64,000 nucleotides of DNA from Ardenticatenaceae bacterium (GCA_020634565.1 JACKBN010000001.1:1-64000), one strand, 5' to 3'; numbered from the stretch's first letter, positions 53,603 to 63,101 are shown. Notes: generated by a model not told the origin, from the letters alone. Translations and numbers: made by a program.

Positions 53603-56152
53603 ATGAGTTCACAATTTCAATCCGCAGCCAGGGCTCTGGCATCATACGACAGGCAGCAAGATGCGTCGTATGTGCAAAAAGCCCAGGAAGAACGGGAAGA
53701 GATGCGGCAGCGTTTCCCGCTAGAAAAGTGGCCTGAGTTGACCCTGGAACAGTATGCGATCGGACAGCCTGATTCGTCAGAAACTTACTCCTATTGGCTT
53801 GAATTTGGCACGCCGCACGTGGGCAGCATGCGCGGTGGCAGCGCCGTTAAGCACCTCGTCTACAAGCATAAAAACAAGCCCGGCTGGTACTACCGCTCCC
53901 AATATGCCAATGAGCAAGAAGCGTGGGAAGATGTACGCAGTGATTTTGTACAAATGTTTGAGCTGGCGCAAAACGGCCGTTGGGACGAGATTGGTGAATT
54001 GGCGGCACTCAGCGGGGCGCGCACCCTCAAGCTCAAAACCCTCCACCTTTATTTTCCCGATGAAATCTTGCCCATTACATCGACAGATCACATACAGCAT
54101 TTCCTGCAGCGCCTGGGCGTTTATCAAAATGAGATGAAAAACTGGGAGGCCGTACGGCTGAATCGGTTTCTGCTGCAAACGATGCACCAACTCCCCCAAC
54201 TGCAAAACTGGTCAACCAAGGAAATAGAGCGTTTTCTATATGCCTGGGCCGATCCCCGCCAGACCCGGCGCGTGGTTAAAATCGCTCCTGGTGAGCGCGC
54301 CAAACATTGGGACGACTGTCTGGCCAACGGCTACGTTTGCGTCGGCTGGGACCAGGTGGGCGATCTGCGGGAGTTTGAATCAGAAGAAGAATTTCGCACC
54401 CGTTTTTCTGAAACCTTCGCCGAAACCTACAACCAGCACCAATCAACCATAACAAAGAAAGCCAATGAAGTTTGGACGCTGGTTGAATTGGAACCCGGTG
54501 ATCTGGTGATCGCCAACCGGGGGCTATCAGAAGTCCTGGCCGTGGGTGAAGTCGTTGAGCCAGGCTACGAATGGCGGCCGGAACGGGATGAACGCAAACA
54601 TACGGTGCGCGTCAAATGGGACACTTCCTACGCCAAAGAAATACCTCTGCCAAAATATTGGGCGAATGTGACGGTGGCCACCGTGGGTATTGAACTAACG
54701 CAGCGGCTCCTGACCCGCAGCGGCGAACCCAAACCACCGCCGGTGCCTCTTCCCTCGCTTTATCCGGAAATTGCCGACGCCCTGGAGCGTCGAGGGCAGC
54801 TCATTCTCTATGGTCCGCCCGGCACCGGCAAAACTTTTCATGCCCGGCGCTTTGCCGTCTGGTGGCTAAAACAGCACCAGGGAGATGACAATGCGGCGGC
54901 CGTTTTAGCCGATGCCGACCAGCTGATTGACGCCGAACGAGCCTTGAAAACGTTGCAGGTGTCGCAGCGTGTCTGGTGGGTGGTGGCCAATCCCAAGGAG
55001 TGGAGTTGGGAGCAGCTATTTCAGGATGGCCGGGTCGAATATCGCTACGGCCGTTTGCAGCGTAATTATCCCCTCGTACAGCCAGGCGATTTGGTCGTTG
55101 GCTATCAATCAACGCCGGACAAACGAATTGTGGCCCTGGCCAAAGTAGAAAAGGGCATCAGCGACACCGGTAGTGAAGAACCGACGATAGAGCTATCACC
55201 TCTGCGTCGCGTGGCCAACGGCCCCACCTATGCTGACTTGCAGGCCGACCCAAAATTGAGCAAGTCAGAACCGATGCGCTTTCGCTGCCAGGGGACACTT
55301 TTTGCCCTGTCCGACAGTGAAGCAGAGGAACTGTTCTCCTTACTCAGCGAGCGCGATCCGACGCTGGCCGACGTCACAACCGACACCCAAACCATTGGGC
55401 CGTTAACCTGGGTCACGTTTCATCCCTCCTACAGCTATGAAGATTTTATCGAAGGCTTCCGGCCGGTAGACACCGGTGAAGGCAATCTGGTACTCAAAAT
55501 GGAAGATGGCCTGTTTAAGCGCGTTTGCCGGGAAGCCCAGGCGTATCCTCAGAAAAAATACCTGCTCATTGTTGATGAGATCAACCGCGCCAATCTGGCA
55601 AAGGTTTTTGGCGAAATCATCACGCTGCTGGAAAAAGATAAGCGCGGCCTGGTGGTGACGCTACCACAGAGCCGGGAAAGCTTTACCATTCCCGAAAATG
55701 TTTATCTCTTAGGCACTATGAATACGGCCGATCGCAGCATTAAGTTGATGGACACGGCCCTGCGCCGTCGTTTTGCTTTCCTGGAAATCATGCCAGACGT
55801 CTCTCTCTTGACCGGGGCAACCGTCAACACGCTCCCTCTCGACGAATTTCTGATGGCTTTAAACGGCCGTATCATCGAGACAGAAGGACGTGAAAAGCAG
55901 ATCGGTCACGCCTTTTTCCTCGACCGTGAACAGCCGGTTAGCACTCCTGAGGAGTTTGGTCGTCGCTTTCGCCAGGAAATCTTGCCCCTGCTGCAAGAAT
56001 ATTGTTACGACGATTACACGGAGCTGGCTCACTATCTGGGCAAACAGTTGGTGGACGTACAGGCACAATCCTTCAACATGGAGGTGCTGTCAGATGCCGA
56101 CCGTTTGATTGAAGCCCTGACGGCTGTCGTCAATGGAGGAGTCGAGGCGTGA
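53603..56152 (+). CDS. mcrB: McrB-like AAA+ GTPase with EVE/PUA-like domains
   Basis: An 849-residue McrB homolog, the motor of a modification-dependent restriction enzyme. An N-terminal helical part is followed by a PUA/EVE-like reader (~230-385: GERAKHWDDCLANGYVCVGW, ELEPGDLVIANRGL). The AAA+ core has Walker A YGPPGTGKT near 402-410, Walker B LLIVDEINRANLAKV near 654 and GTMNTADRS near 704, all as in McrB. Between Walker A and the FHPSYSYEDFIEGF segment an extra ~140 residues form a second EVE-like domain (RVWWVVANPKEWSWEQLF, LVQPGDLVVGYQST, IVALAKVEKG). EVE domains read modified bases. AAGGA precedes the ATG. The gene overlaps mcrC by four bases. Confidence 0.9.
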   Translation: MSSQFQSAARALASYDRQQDASYVQKAQEEREEMRQRFPLEKWPELTLEQYAIGQPDSSETYSYWLEFGTPHVGSMRGGSAVKHLVYKHKNKPGWYYRSQYANEQEAWEDVRSDFVQMFELAQNGRWDEIGELAALSGARTLKLKTLHLYFPDEILPITSTDHIQHFLQRLGVYQNEMKNWEAVRLNRFLLQTMHQLPQLQNWSTKEIERFLYAWADPRQTRRVVKIAPGERAKHWDDCLANGYVCVGWDQVGDLREFESEEEFRTRFSETFAETYNQHQSTITKKANEVWTLVELEPGDLVIANRGLSEVLAVGEVVEPGYEWRPERDERKHTVRVKWDTSYAKEIPLPKYWANVTVATVGIELTQRLLTRSGEPKPPPVPLPSLYPEIADALERRGQLILYGPPGTGKTFHARRFAVWWLKQHQGDDNAAAVLADADQLIDAERALKTLQVSQRVWWVVANPKEWSWEQLFQDGRVEYRYGRLQRNYPLVQPGDLVVGYQSTPDKRIVALAKVEKGISDTGSEEPTIELSPLRRVANGPTYADLQADPKLSKSEPMRFRCQGTLFALSDSEAEELFSLLSERDPTLADVTTDTQTIGPLTWVTFHPSYSYEDFIEGFRPVDTGEGNLVLKMEDGLFKRVCREAQAYPQKKYLLIVDEINRANLAKVFGEIITLLEKDKRGLVVTLPQSRESFTIPENVYLLGTMNTADRSIKLMDTALRRRFAFLEIMPDVSLLTGATVNTLPLDEFLMALNGRIIETEGREKQIGHAFFLDREQPVSTPEEFGRRFRQEILPLLQEYCYDDYTELAHYLGKQLVDVQAQSFNMEVLSDADRLIEALTAVVNGGVEA

Positions 56153-57465
56153 TACCTCCTGTTCCCGCTTTTGAACTTTCCGAATGGGAAACCCGGTTCT
56201 TTCCTGGTCTTTCCCTGTCGGTCCAAGATCGGCAGTTGGCGAAAAGTTTCAAGGGAGGTGACACCGGTCGTCTCGATATTGATGAGTTGCGTGACGGCGT
56301 GCGTATACGCGCCCGCTCCTGGGTCGGCGTCATTCATTTTCAGAACTTTGAGGTACGCATCTTGCCCAAGCTAGCCGGCAAAAATGCCGGACTGGTTGAC
56401 ATGCTCACCTTAACCAGCGGCCTGGACGCGCTGCGGCGTAATCGGGCTCAGCGTTTTCTGGACACAGTGGAAAGCGTCCATTTGCTGGACTTAATTGCGC
56501 TCCTTTTTGCTGAAGCGTGTGCACGCATTGTTGAGCGCGGCTTGTTGCATGACTACGTAGAGCGGGAATCGGAATTGCCGGTGCTGCGGGGCCGCCTTTT
56601 GGTCAGCCAGCAGGTTCGCCAATATTATGGCCGGGTGGACCGACTATTCTGTCGCTACGATGATCATTTGACAGACGTCGTTGAAAATCAAATCCTGGCT
56701 GCTGCGCTGGCCATTTGCCGCTCACCTGTAAGACATCCTGCTGTGCGATTGCAAATTCGCCGCCTTCATACGGTTTTTGCTGCCGCCTGCACCGTCGAGA
56801 AGTTCATTGATTGGCAGAGTGCCCGCCTGGAGATTCAGTATCACCGCATGAACGAACATTACCGCGAGGCCCATGAACTGGCCTGGCTGCTGTTTGAATC
56901 TCTGGGCATCGAGAACCTGTTTGAAGCGGGCCAGACGCGTAGCTTTGCTTTTCTGCTGGACATGAATCGACTGTTCGAAAATTTTGTAACCCGATTTGTG
57001 AATCATGCTTTGCGGGAAAGGCCTTACCTAATTCACGCCCAACGACGCGACCGCTCCATCATATGGGATTTAATGCGGAAACGGCCGTATACACATGTTG
57101 TTCCTGACCTTCTAATAGAATCAGACAAGGGCCGTTGCCTGACGGTAGATGCCAAGTACAAGCTGTACGACGACAAGCGCTTGAGCACAAGCGATATTTA
57201 CCAATCGTTTTTCTACGCTTATGCCTATAAGAGTGCCAGTGAACAGAGACCGGCCGCCTTACTGCTTTACCCATCCAGCGGGCAGCGGGAACGCCCCAAC
57301 TACTTACAGATTCGGGACCAGGGACGTAGTGCTAAGGCAAATCTGCAGGCACTTTCCATTTTTATTCCTCAGGCTATCAACGAGATAAAAACAAACACAA
57401 CTGGACCGACCAGCAAGCTGTTGTTGAACGCTGTTGAACAATTTATCGAGGACAAAATATCATGA
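56149..57465 (+). CDS. mcrC: McrC-like nuclease subunit
   Basis: A 438-residue McrC homolog, the nuclease subunit that binds the McrB hexamer. The C-terminal PD-(D/E)xK site is VVPDLLIESDKGRCLTVDAK (Asp near 319, Asp-Ala-Lys near 334), followed by the usual YKLY and QSFFYAYAY segment. The N-terminal beta-rich region (VRIRARSWVGVIHFQNFEVR ILPK-type) and the central helical bridge are typical. The GTG start overlaps the mcrB stop, and its own stop overlaps the next ATG (ATGA). Confidence 0.92.
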   Translation: MIPPVPAFELSEWETRFFPGLSLSVQDRQLAKSFKGGDTGRLDIDELRDGVRIRARSWVGVIHFQNFEVRILPKLAGKNAGLVDMLTLTSGLDALRRNRAQRFLDTVESVHLLDLIALLFAEACARIVERGLLHDYVERESELPVLRGRLLVSQQVRQYYGRVDRLFCRYDDHLTDVVENQILAAALAICRSPVRHPAVRLQIRRLHTVFAAACTVEKFIDWQSARLEIQYHRMNEHYREAHELAWLLFESLGIENLFEAGQTRSFAFLLDMNRLFENFVTRFVNHALRERPYLIHAQRRDRSIIWDLMRKRPYTHVVPDLLIESDKGRCLTVDAKYKLYDDKRLSTSDIYQSFFYAYAYKSASEQRPAALLLYPSSGQRERPNYLQIRDQGRSAKANLQALSIFIPQAINEIKTNTTGPTSKLLLNAVEQFIEDKIS

Positions 57466-59594
57466 GTACATGGCAAATTACCCAGAAACCAGCATATGTG
57501 GCCGACTTTGTGGAACTGAACAAGAACTTGCAGCAGGCGGTTGTGTCTGCCTTGCAAGAGTTGGAACAGGATCCCATAACAACACGCGGCAATACGATAA
57601 AAAAGATGAAAGGCTTTACCAACGTGTATCGCTATCGTCTGGGTGATTTTCGTCTGCTGTACGCGGCTGAACTGGATGCGCGCATGATTCAATTGCTGGC
57701 GATTGGCCCGCGCAGCAGCGTTTACCAACGTTTTGATTTCCCTGGATGGGATGCGCCGGATACGGCCGTTGAATTTGGTCCCGAACTGGCCGCCAAACCA
57801 GATTGGATGGAGCATCCTGAATGGTTCCAACCGGAGCAGCAGGAGCCACAAAAAGAAAAGCTGCCGCGCAAGCTCACCCCTGCCCTGCTCACAAAATGGC
57901 GCGTCGATCCCCAATACCACGACCCGCTCATGCGCTGCCTGTACGAAGACGATTTGCTCAACATTCCAGAGAACAAAGTGCCGCCGGAGGTCCTAGGGCG
58001 GGTGATGGACGGTCTCTATCCCGCAACGGTGGACCAGCTGGCCGCCCAGCCGGACCAGGTGCTTTTTGAACCGGAAGATTTGCTGCGCTATGCAGAAGGA
58101 ACACTGACAGGATTTTTGCTGCGACTGGACAAGCAGCAGGAGCCGTTGACCCATTGGGCGCTGTCTGGCCCAACATTGGTAAAGGGTGGCCCCGGTTCGG
58201 GTAAATCCACGGTGGCGCTCTACCGGCTGCGCGAGATTGTAGCCCATCATCTGGCAGAAACAGGCGAGATACCCACCATTTTGTTCACTACTTATACCAA
58301 CGCGCTGATCAATGCCAGCGAATCGCTGCTGCGCCAGCTGTTGGGGGATGTGCTGGAGCTGGACAAGCAGGGCAACTTGCCCAAGGAAATTCGTATTACG
58401 ACGCTGCACAAAACAGCCCAATGGATCGCCAGACGCAGCGGCGAGAAATTCAGCATGGCATACGATCATCACCGGCAGCAGGCCTTGCAGACTGCCCGCT
58501 CGGCCCTACAGCCGCGACAAATGGGAGATGCAGCCAAAATTCCTCTGGCCAATGCCATTGCCGACCTGCGCGACGATTATTTGCTAGCTGAATTTGATTG
58601 GGTCATAGAGGGACAAAATTGTCAGAACGAAGCTGATTATTTGGAGGCGAATAGGAACGGCCGTGGCATCCCTTTTACCAAAACGCGCCGACAAGCGGTC
58701 TGGCAACTATACACTCATTATCGCCAAACGTTATTGGAGCAAAATCTGTATACCTGGGGCCATTTGATACAATTTGCCCTGGCCCAGGTGCAGTCCGGTG
58801 ATTTTTCTCAGCGCTGGGATTATGTGCTTGTTGATGAGGCCCAGGATTTACCGCCGGCGGCCCTGGCTCTGGCCGTAGAACTGTGCCGGGAACCCTCTGG
58901 CGTTTTTCTCACGGCCGATGCCAACCAATCCCTCTACAATCGCAGCTTTCGCTGGGGGCAGGTGCATGAGAATCTAAACGTCCAGGGACGCACCCGCATT
59001 CTGAAGCGCAACTACCGCAGCACGCGTCAAATTGCAGCGGCTGCGGCCGACATCATGCGCCCCGTTCCCGATTTTGACGAAGAGGCAATGGTGCAGGAGT
59101 ATGTACATGTGGGGCTACCGCCACTCATTTATGCTGCATCGGGAAGCGAGGACCAAGCGCGCTGGATTGGCCAGCAAATTTACGAGGCGGCGCGCAAGCT
59201 GCGCTTGCCGGTGAATGCCGCGACGGTGCTGGTTTATTCCAGCAGCGTGGGGCAACCGTTGGCTGAGGCCTTAAGCCAGCAGGGCTTGCCAGCCAAGTTT
59301 ATGAACAGCAGCCAGTTTGACCTCGATGAGCCGTGCATCAAGGTAACAACGCTACATGCAGCCAAAGGGTTGGAGTTCCCCATTGTGGTCGTGGCTTATG
59401 TGGAAGCTGGGCGGCTGCCGCGGGATACAGAGGCCACCGAACCAGAGGAAATTGAAGCGCATCTATACGAACAGCGCCGTCTATTCTTCGTGGGCTGCAC
59501 CCGGGCAATGCGGCATTTGTTTATCACCTATGACAAGCAAGTGCCTTCACCTTTTATCGCAGATTTGAATAGCGAGCATTGGCAGACTGTATAA
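57462..59594 (+). CDS. RelE-like domain fused to UvrD/Rep-type helicase
   Basis: A 710-residue fusion. Residues ~1-90 have the RelE/ParE toxin fold pattern (FVELNKNLQQAVVSALQEL, NVYRYRLGDFRLLYAAELD, IGPRSSVYQRF). After a linker comes an SF1A helicase: Walker A VKGGPGSGKST near 240-250, LVDEAQDLPPAALAL near 455-468, ADANQSLYNRSF, KRNYRSTRQIA, TTLHAAKGLEFPIVVVAY and RRLFFVGCTRA. Such RelE-helicase proteins occur widely in bacteria. Here it is translationally coupled to mcrC, so it may be a third subunit that unwinds or clears DNA, or a toxin held in check by the complex. Neither role is shown by sequence. Confidence 0.88.
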   Translation: MSTWQITQKPAYVADFVELNKNLQQAVVSALQELEQDPITTRGNTIKKMKGFTNVYRYRLGDFRLLYAAELDARMIQLLAIGPRSSVYQRFDFPGWDAPDTAVEFGPELAAKPDWMEHPEWFQPEQQEPQKEKLPRKLTPALLTKWRVDPQYHDPLMRCLYEDDLLNIPENKVPPEVLGRVMDGLYPATVDQLAAQPDQVLFEPEDLLRYAEGTLTGFLLRLDKQQEPLTHWALSGPTLVKGGPGSGKSTVALYRLREIVAHHLAETGEIPTILFTTYTNALINASESLLRQLLGDVLELDKQGNLPKEIRITTLHKTAQWIARRSGEKFSMAYDHHRQQALQTARSALQPRQMGDAAKIPLANAIADLRDDYLLAEFDWVIEGQNCQNEADYLEANRNGRGIPFTKTRRQAVWQLYTHYRQTLLEQNLYTWGHLIQFALAQVQSGDFSQRWDYVLVDEAQDLPPAALALAVELCREPSGVFLTADANQSLYNRSFRWGQVHENLNVQGRTRILKRNYRSTRQIAAAAADIMRPVPDFDEEAMVQEYVHVGLPPLIYAASGSEDQARWIGQQIYEAARKLRLPVNAATVLVYSSSVGQPLAEALSQQGLPAKFMNSSQFDLDEPCIKVTTLHAAKGLEFPIVVVAYVEAGRLPRDTEATEPEEIEAHLYEQRRLFFVGCTRAMRHLFITYDKQVPSPFIADLNSEHWQTV

Positions 59595-59923
59595 AATCGT
59601 AATGGCTTTGTTTGTCGAGGCCTTCTACTATTAGATTTGGCAAGTGGAGTGGGAGCATAGATGAATGGTGATTTGAAGTTTGCATGCTGGCGCACTTGAT
59701 CTCATTGGGCCTGGATGACGTTCATGTTTGTTGTTTCCGGCTGGCCATAGCTTACTTCAAATACAAGGCAGAAGTGGCATTCGCAACTTCCGGTTTGCCA
59801 ATGAAGCTGCCGTTGGGAAACACGGTGCGGTGTCAACGAGCGTTAGCTATAATAGGTTGGATATACCTTAGCTCGGATGTCTAATTTTGTAGACATAAAC
59901 AAACGTGTCGCCATGACCTACAT
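59595..59923. other. Intergenic region with decayed sequence
   Basis: About 330 bases downstream of the RelE-helicase gene. No complete gene, hairpin terminator or repeat recognised; short open frames look like decayed coding sequence. Confidence 0.35.
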
Positions 59924-60251
59924 GAAGCAGATACCCGCGCCAACCTCATAGACTCTAGGCTCAACATGGCAGGTTGGATGTGGAGCCGGTTGATTCGTGA
60001 ACATCATTGCAGGCCCGATTTGAATACGGCCGATCAAGTAGTGCTGCGAAGTAATTGGGCTGAACGTCAGCCGCCGCGCCACATAGCCTATCTGCTACGT
60101 TAACACCGATAGTTTCCCGATTGCGGTGGTTGAAGCCGAAGGCAAATTTGCCTTGAGCAACCTGCATCAGGTCAAAAAATATGCCCGTGATTTAGGTGTG
60201 GCTTATGCTTATACCACTAACGGCCGTCACATCATCAAGTGGGATATGTTC
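59924..60251 (+). pseudogene. Remnant of type I restriction R-like N-terminal nuclease domain
   Basis: One frame reads EADTRANLIDSRLNMAGW ... LIREHH, the start typical of EcoEI/HsdR_N-type proteins. After a frameshift near 60098-60110 the next frame reads SFPIAVVEAEGKFAL, then HQVKKYARDLGVAYAYTTNG, RHIIKWDM, the nuclease core around the catalytic Glu (Lys of ExK replaced). Part of the usual strand between the two pieces is missing. A dead fragment, different from the intact hsdR at 27600-30791. Confidence 0.6.
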
Positions 60252-60445
60252 AGCATTACCACATTGATTCGATGGAGCGCGAAAGTGAAAATGCGGTTGT
60301 TTATTAAGCTCTACGGCAATGGGCTGAGAGTTAGCGAGAACACTGGCAGATATTACAAGAGCACGTAGCTGAATTGTTTGATCGGGTGCCTGCAGAAACG
60401 GCCGAATGAGTTCGGTTTCAGGAAGATTTCACAAATGGGACGATC

Positions 60446-62662
60446 ATGGGGTCATTAACTTGGCGTAAACTGGTAACCCTCGTTGTTGGTGTTTTGTGGA
60501 TTGTGACGGCCGTTGTCGTCCTTTACACACTCTACCAGTGGATCCAGGCCAGTCCTGGTGACTTTGAACCTCTGCATACACTTGCCGCACTCGCCCTATC
60601 GGCCATAACTGTAGTTCTTACCTGGCTACGTTCCTCAGCCCCTGATAAACCGATTTCGCCGGTTCCCGAATATGACATTAATTCGTCGCGAAATCGGCGC
60701 AATCGGCAAGTTGTTTTGCAGAATGTAAAGAACGCCTGGATCAAAGGCATCCTGGGAAACTCGTTGCATCACGCTGTCTACATTGAGCTGGGCAAAGAGT
60801 ATAAACCGGAGGCAGTGCAACGGCCGTGGGGCATCACATTGCGTCAATCAAATCAACCAGAGCGCCAGATTCCCGACGACACCAAAATTATAGACGTGTT
60901 TAAGGAAAACGGCCGTTCCCTTCTCATTCTAGGCGAACCTGGTTCTGGCAAAACTATTACCCTCCTACACTTGACCCGCGATCTCATTGTTGAAGCCGAG
61001 CAAGACGAGACAAAGCCAATTCCCCTGGTGTTTAATCTCTCTTCCTGGACTGAAAAGCAGCCTCTCGAAGAGTGGTTGCTGGAAGAAATGCTCTTGATGT
61101 ATCAGGTGCCGCGCAAAATTGGGCTAGCCTGGATAGCTGCCGATACACTGACTCTATTGCTTGATGGCTTGGACGAAGTAAAGAGAGGATACCGCGAGGC
61201 TTGTGTAACGGCCGTTAACCACTTCCGTGAAGAACACATGATTGATATCGTGGTTTGTAGCCGCGCTCAAGATTATGAGGCGCTGAACAATGGTCTAAAT
61301 TTGCGAACTGCCTTGACCATTACTCCTCTTAACCAATCACAAATTGACCTCTATCTGACTGGTGGCGGCGAGCAGCTGAATGCAGCCCGAATAGCAATAA
61401 AATCTGATGCCCTTCTTTTAGAACTGGCCCAATTACCGCTCAATTTGAATATCATTGCTCTGGTGTACCGTAACAAACCGCTAGACCAACTTGCTCCTGG
61501 CACACTTGCCGAACGTCGAAAACAGCTTTTCACCGCATACATTGAACGTATGTTTGAACATCGGCAACTTCCAGAACCGCTTACCCAAGATGACATTACC
61601 AGGCGATTAAAATGGCTCGGCTACCAAATGCTTGAACGGTTAAAAACCCTCTTCTACATTGAATATCTTCAGCCGGACTGGCTACCGGATGGAAAAACTC
61701 GGCAAACTTATGAATTTGTTGTCAGACGTGTAGTTGGAGTACTAGCTGGTATTATTCATGGAATACTGTTTGGATTTGGTATGGGTTTATTTTTTGCCCT
61801 GACAATTGATCTACCGACAGGCATTGCTGCAGGTTTGCTCTTTGGCGTGGGATTCGGAGTTATTACCTGGCTGGGAAGCTTCGGAGTACCCTACGAACCA
61901 GAAATACAGCTCGCCGAGCGAGTCAGTTGGTCCTGGAAAAAGGCAAATAGGGGACTATTTCTTGGTATCTTTGGGGGATTGTTGTTCGCCTTAGTAATTG
62001 GATTTCTAACTTCGTTGGTAAGCGCTCTGTTTATTGGCTTCTGGGATGGATTGGCTCTCGGAACACGGGTGGGGATTCTTGTCTGGATCGTCCTGGGATT
62101 ATTGTTCGGCCAAAGTAGCTGGAAAAATGATGGGCTTGTCTATGAAGAAATCAGGTTGAAAACAAGACCAAATCAGGGGATATGGCTTTCTCTTCAAAAC
62201 TCAATACCAATGGGTTTATTTAGTGGGATTTTTGATGCATTGTTCATTGGCATTTTAGCCGGTTTAGGCTTCGGATTATTTAGTGAGTTTTCAGGCGATA
62301 CACTTTATGATTTAAGTAATGGGTTTCTAGGCAATGGTTGGCAAGAGGGTTTATATCTTGGCCTTGGTTTAGGAATATATTTTGGTGGCGTAGGAATGAT
62401 CAATGGGTGGTGGAACAGTGGAGGGCGTACGTTTATTCGCCACTTTACATTGCGTTATTTACTGGCTCGCAACAATCTACTGCCCTGGCGACTAGCCGAA
62501 TTCCTTGACGTTGCTGTAGCTCATATTCTTCTGCGCAGAGTAGCTGGTGGCTATATTTTTGTTCATCGCATGATCCAGGAGTATTTTGCCTCTCTTTATC
62601 AAAACTCTGAAGAGGGACCGTTAGAGTTGTTGCCGAACGGTAACAAAAATATCTTACCTTGA
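60446..62662 (+). CDS. Membrane-anchored NACHT NTPase
   Basis: A 738-residue protein. Two N-terminal membrane helices (LVTLVVGVLWIVTAVVVLYTL and a second near 45-62) come first. A NACHT-type P-loop NTPase follows, with LILGEPGSGKTITLLHL (Walker A near 163-170) and TLLLDGLDEV (Walker B near 236-245, the NACHT DGLDE form) and further conserved helices (LAQLPLNLNIIALVY). Then comes a glycine-rich multi-helix membrane region (~430-640) with repeated GLLFGVGFG/GIFGGLLF units. It ends in the short helix VHRMIQEYFASLY typical of NACHT C-termini. Bacterial NACHT proteins are NLR-like antiphage sensors; the membrane region may be the effector or an anchor. The ribosome-binding site is weak. Confidence 0.85.
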   Translation: MGSLTWRKLVTLVVGVLWIVTAVVVLYTLYQWIQASPGDFEPLHTLAALALSAITVVLTWLRSSAPDKPISPVPEYDINSSRNRRNRQVVLQNVKNAWIKGILGNSLHHAVYIELGKEYKPEAVQRPWGITLRQSNQPERQIPDDTKIIDVFKENGRSLLILGEPGSGKTITLLHLTRDLIVEAEQDETKPIPLVFNLSSWTEKQPLEEWLLEEMLLMYQVPRKIGLAWIAADTLTLLLDGLDEVKRGYREACVTAVNHFREEHMIDIVVCSRAQDYEALNNGLNLRTALTITPLNQSQIDLYLTGGGEQLNAARIAIKSDALLLELAQLPLNLNIIALVYRNKPLDQLAPGTLAERRKQLFTAYIERMFEHRQLPEPLTQDDITRRLKWLGYQMLERLKTLFYIEYLQPDWLPDGKTRQTYEFVVRRVVGVLAGIIHGILFGFGMGLFFALTIDLPTGIAAGLLFGVGFGVITWLGSFGVPYEPEIQLAERVSWSWKKANRGLFLGIFGGLLFALVIGFLTSLVSALFIGFWDGLALGTRVGILVWIVLGLLFGQSSWKNDGLVYEEIRLKTRPNQGIWLSLQNSIPMGLFSGIFDALFIGILAGLGFGLFSEFSGDTLYDLSNGFLGNGWQEGLYLGLGLGIYFGGVGMINGWWNSGGRTFIRHFTLRYLLARNNLLPWRLAEFLDVAVAHILLRRVAGGYIFVHRMIQEYFASLYQNSEEGPLELLPNGNKNILP

Positions 62663-63101
62663 AGGTACCCCTTTCAATAACGGCCGTCGTCGTGACCCTC
62701 ACCCTCTTTGTTGGCTTTGAGCCGGTCAAATGAGGCCGCTTTGGCTTATGCTCGCTGGCTGACCGGGGATGTGCAGGCACAGCGGAAATAGTTGGGGTAA
62801 AAACGGCCATAGTTCTGAAATTGCACTTAGCAAATTCGATGCGTGAGATCAGAAAGTTAGACAAAACCTAAAAAGCACCAAAGGGTCGTGAAAAACGCGT
62901 GAAGAAAAGGATGCGCCAAAACTGAGGTCTGTAACCAGAAAAAGGGTAAAACACTAGCAAATGGGGGGTTTTTCCCCTAAAATGTCGCAAATATCCCGTT
63001 TAATACATGACAAGGCAACCAACTAGGACGGCCGTACTATGCTTTTTTTCCTATTCTCCCTCTTACGCAATAGGAATAAGGTAAGGGCGTCTTAACAACA
63101 A
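62663..63101. other. Intergenic region, no gene recognised
   Basis: About 440 bases downstream of the NACHT gene. Two near-copies of the dispersed palindrome are present. No gene, terminator or attachment repeat was recognised. Confidence 0.35.

Larger units (their letters stand above)
171..63035. repeat. Dispersed palindrome ACGGCCGT, about 70 copies
   Basis: The 8-base palindrome ACGGCCGT, often extended to AACGGCCGTT, recurs through the whole window. By hand count there are roughly 70 perfect copies, where base composition alone would predict one or two. First and last copies seen are at 171 and 63028. Most are inside genes, read as Thr-Ala-Val, Asn-Gly-Arg or Arg-Pro. Near-copies with one end base changed are also frequent. 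It resembles the HIP1 palindrome of cyanobacteria in behaviour, not in sequence. Confidence 0.85.
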
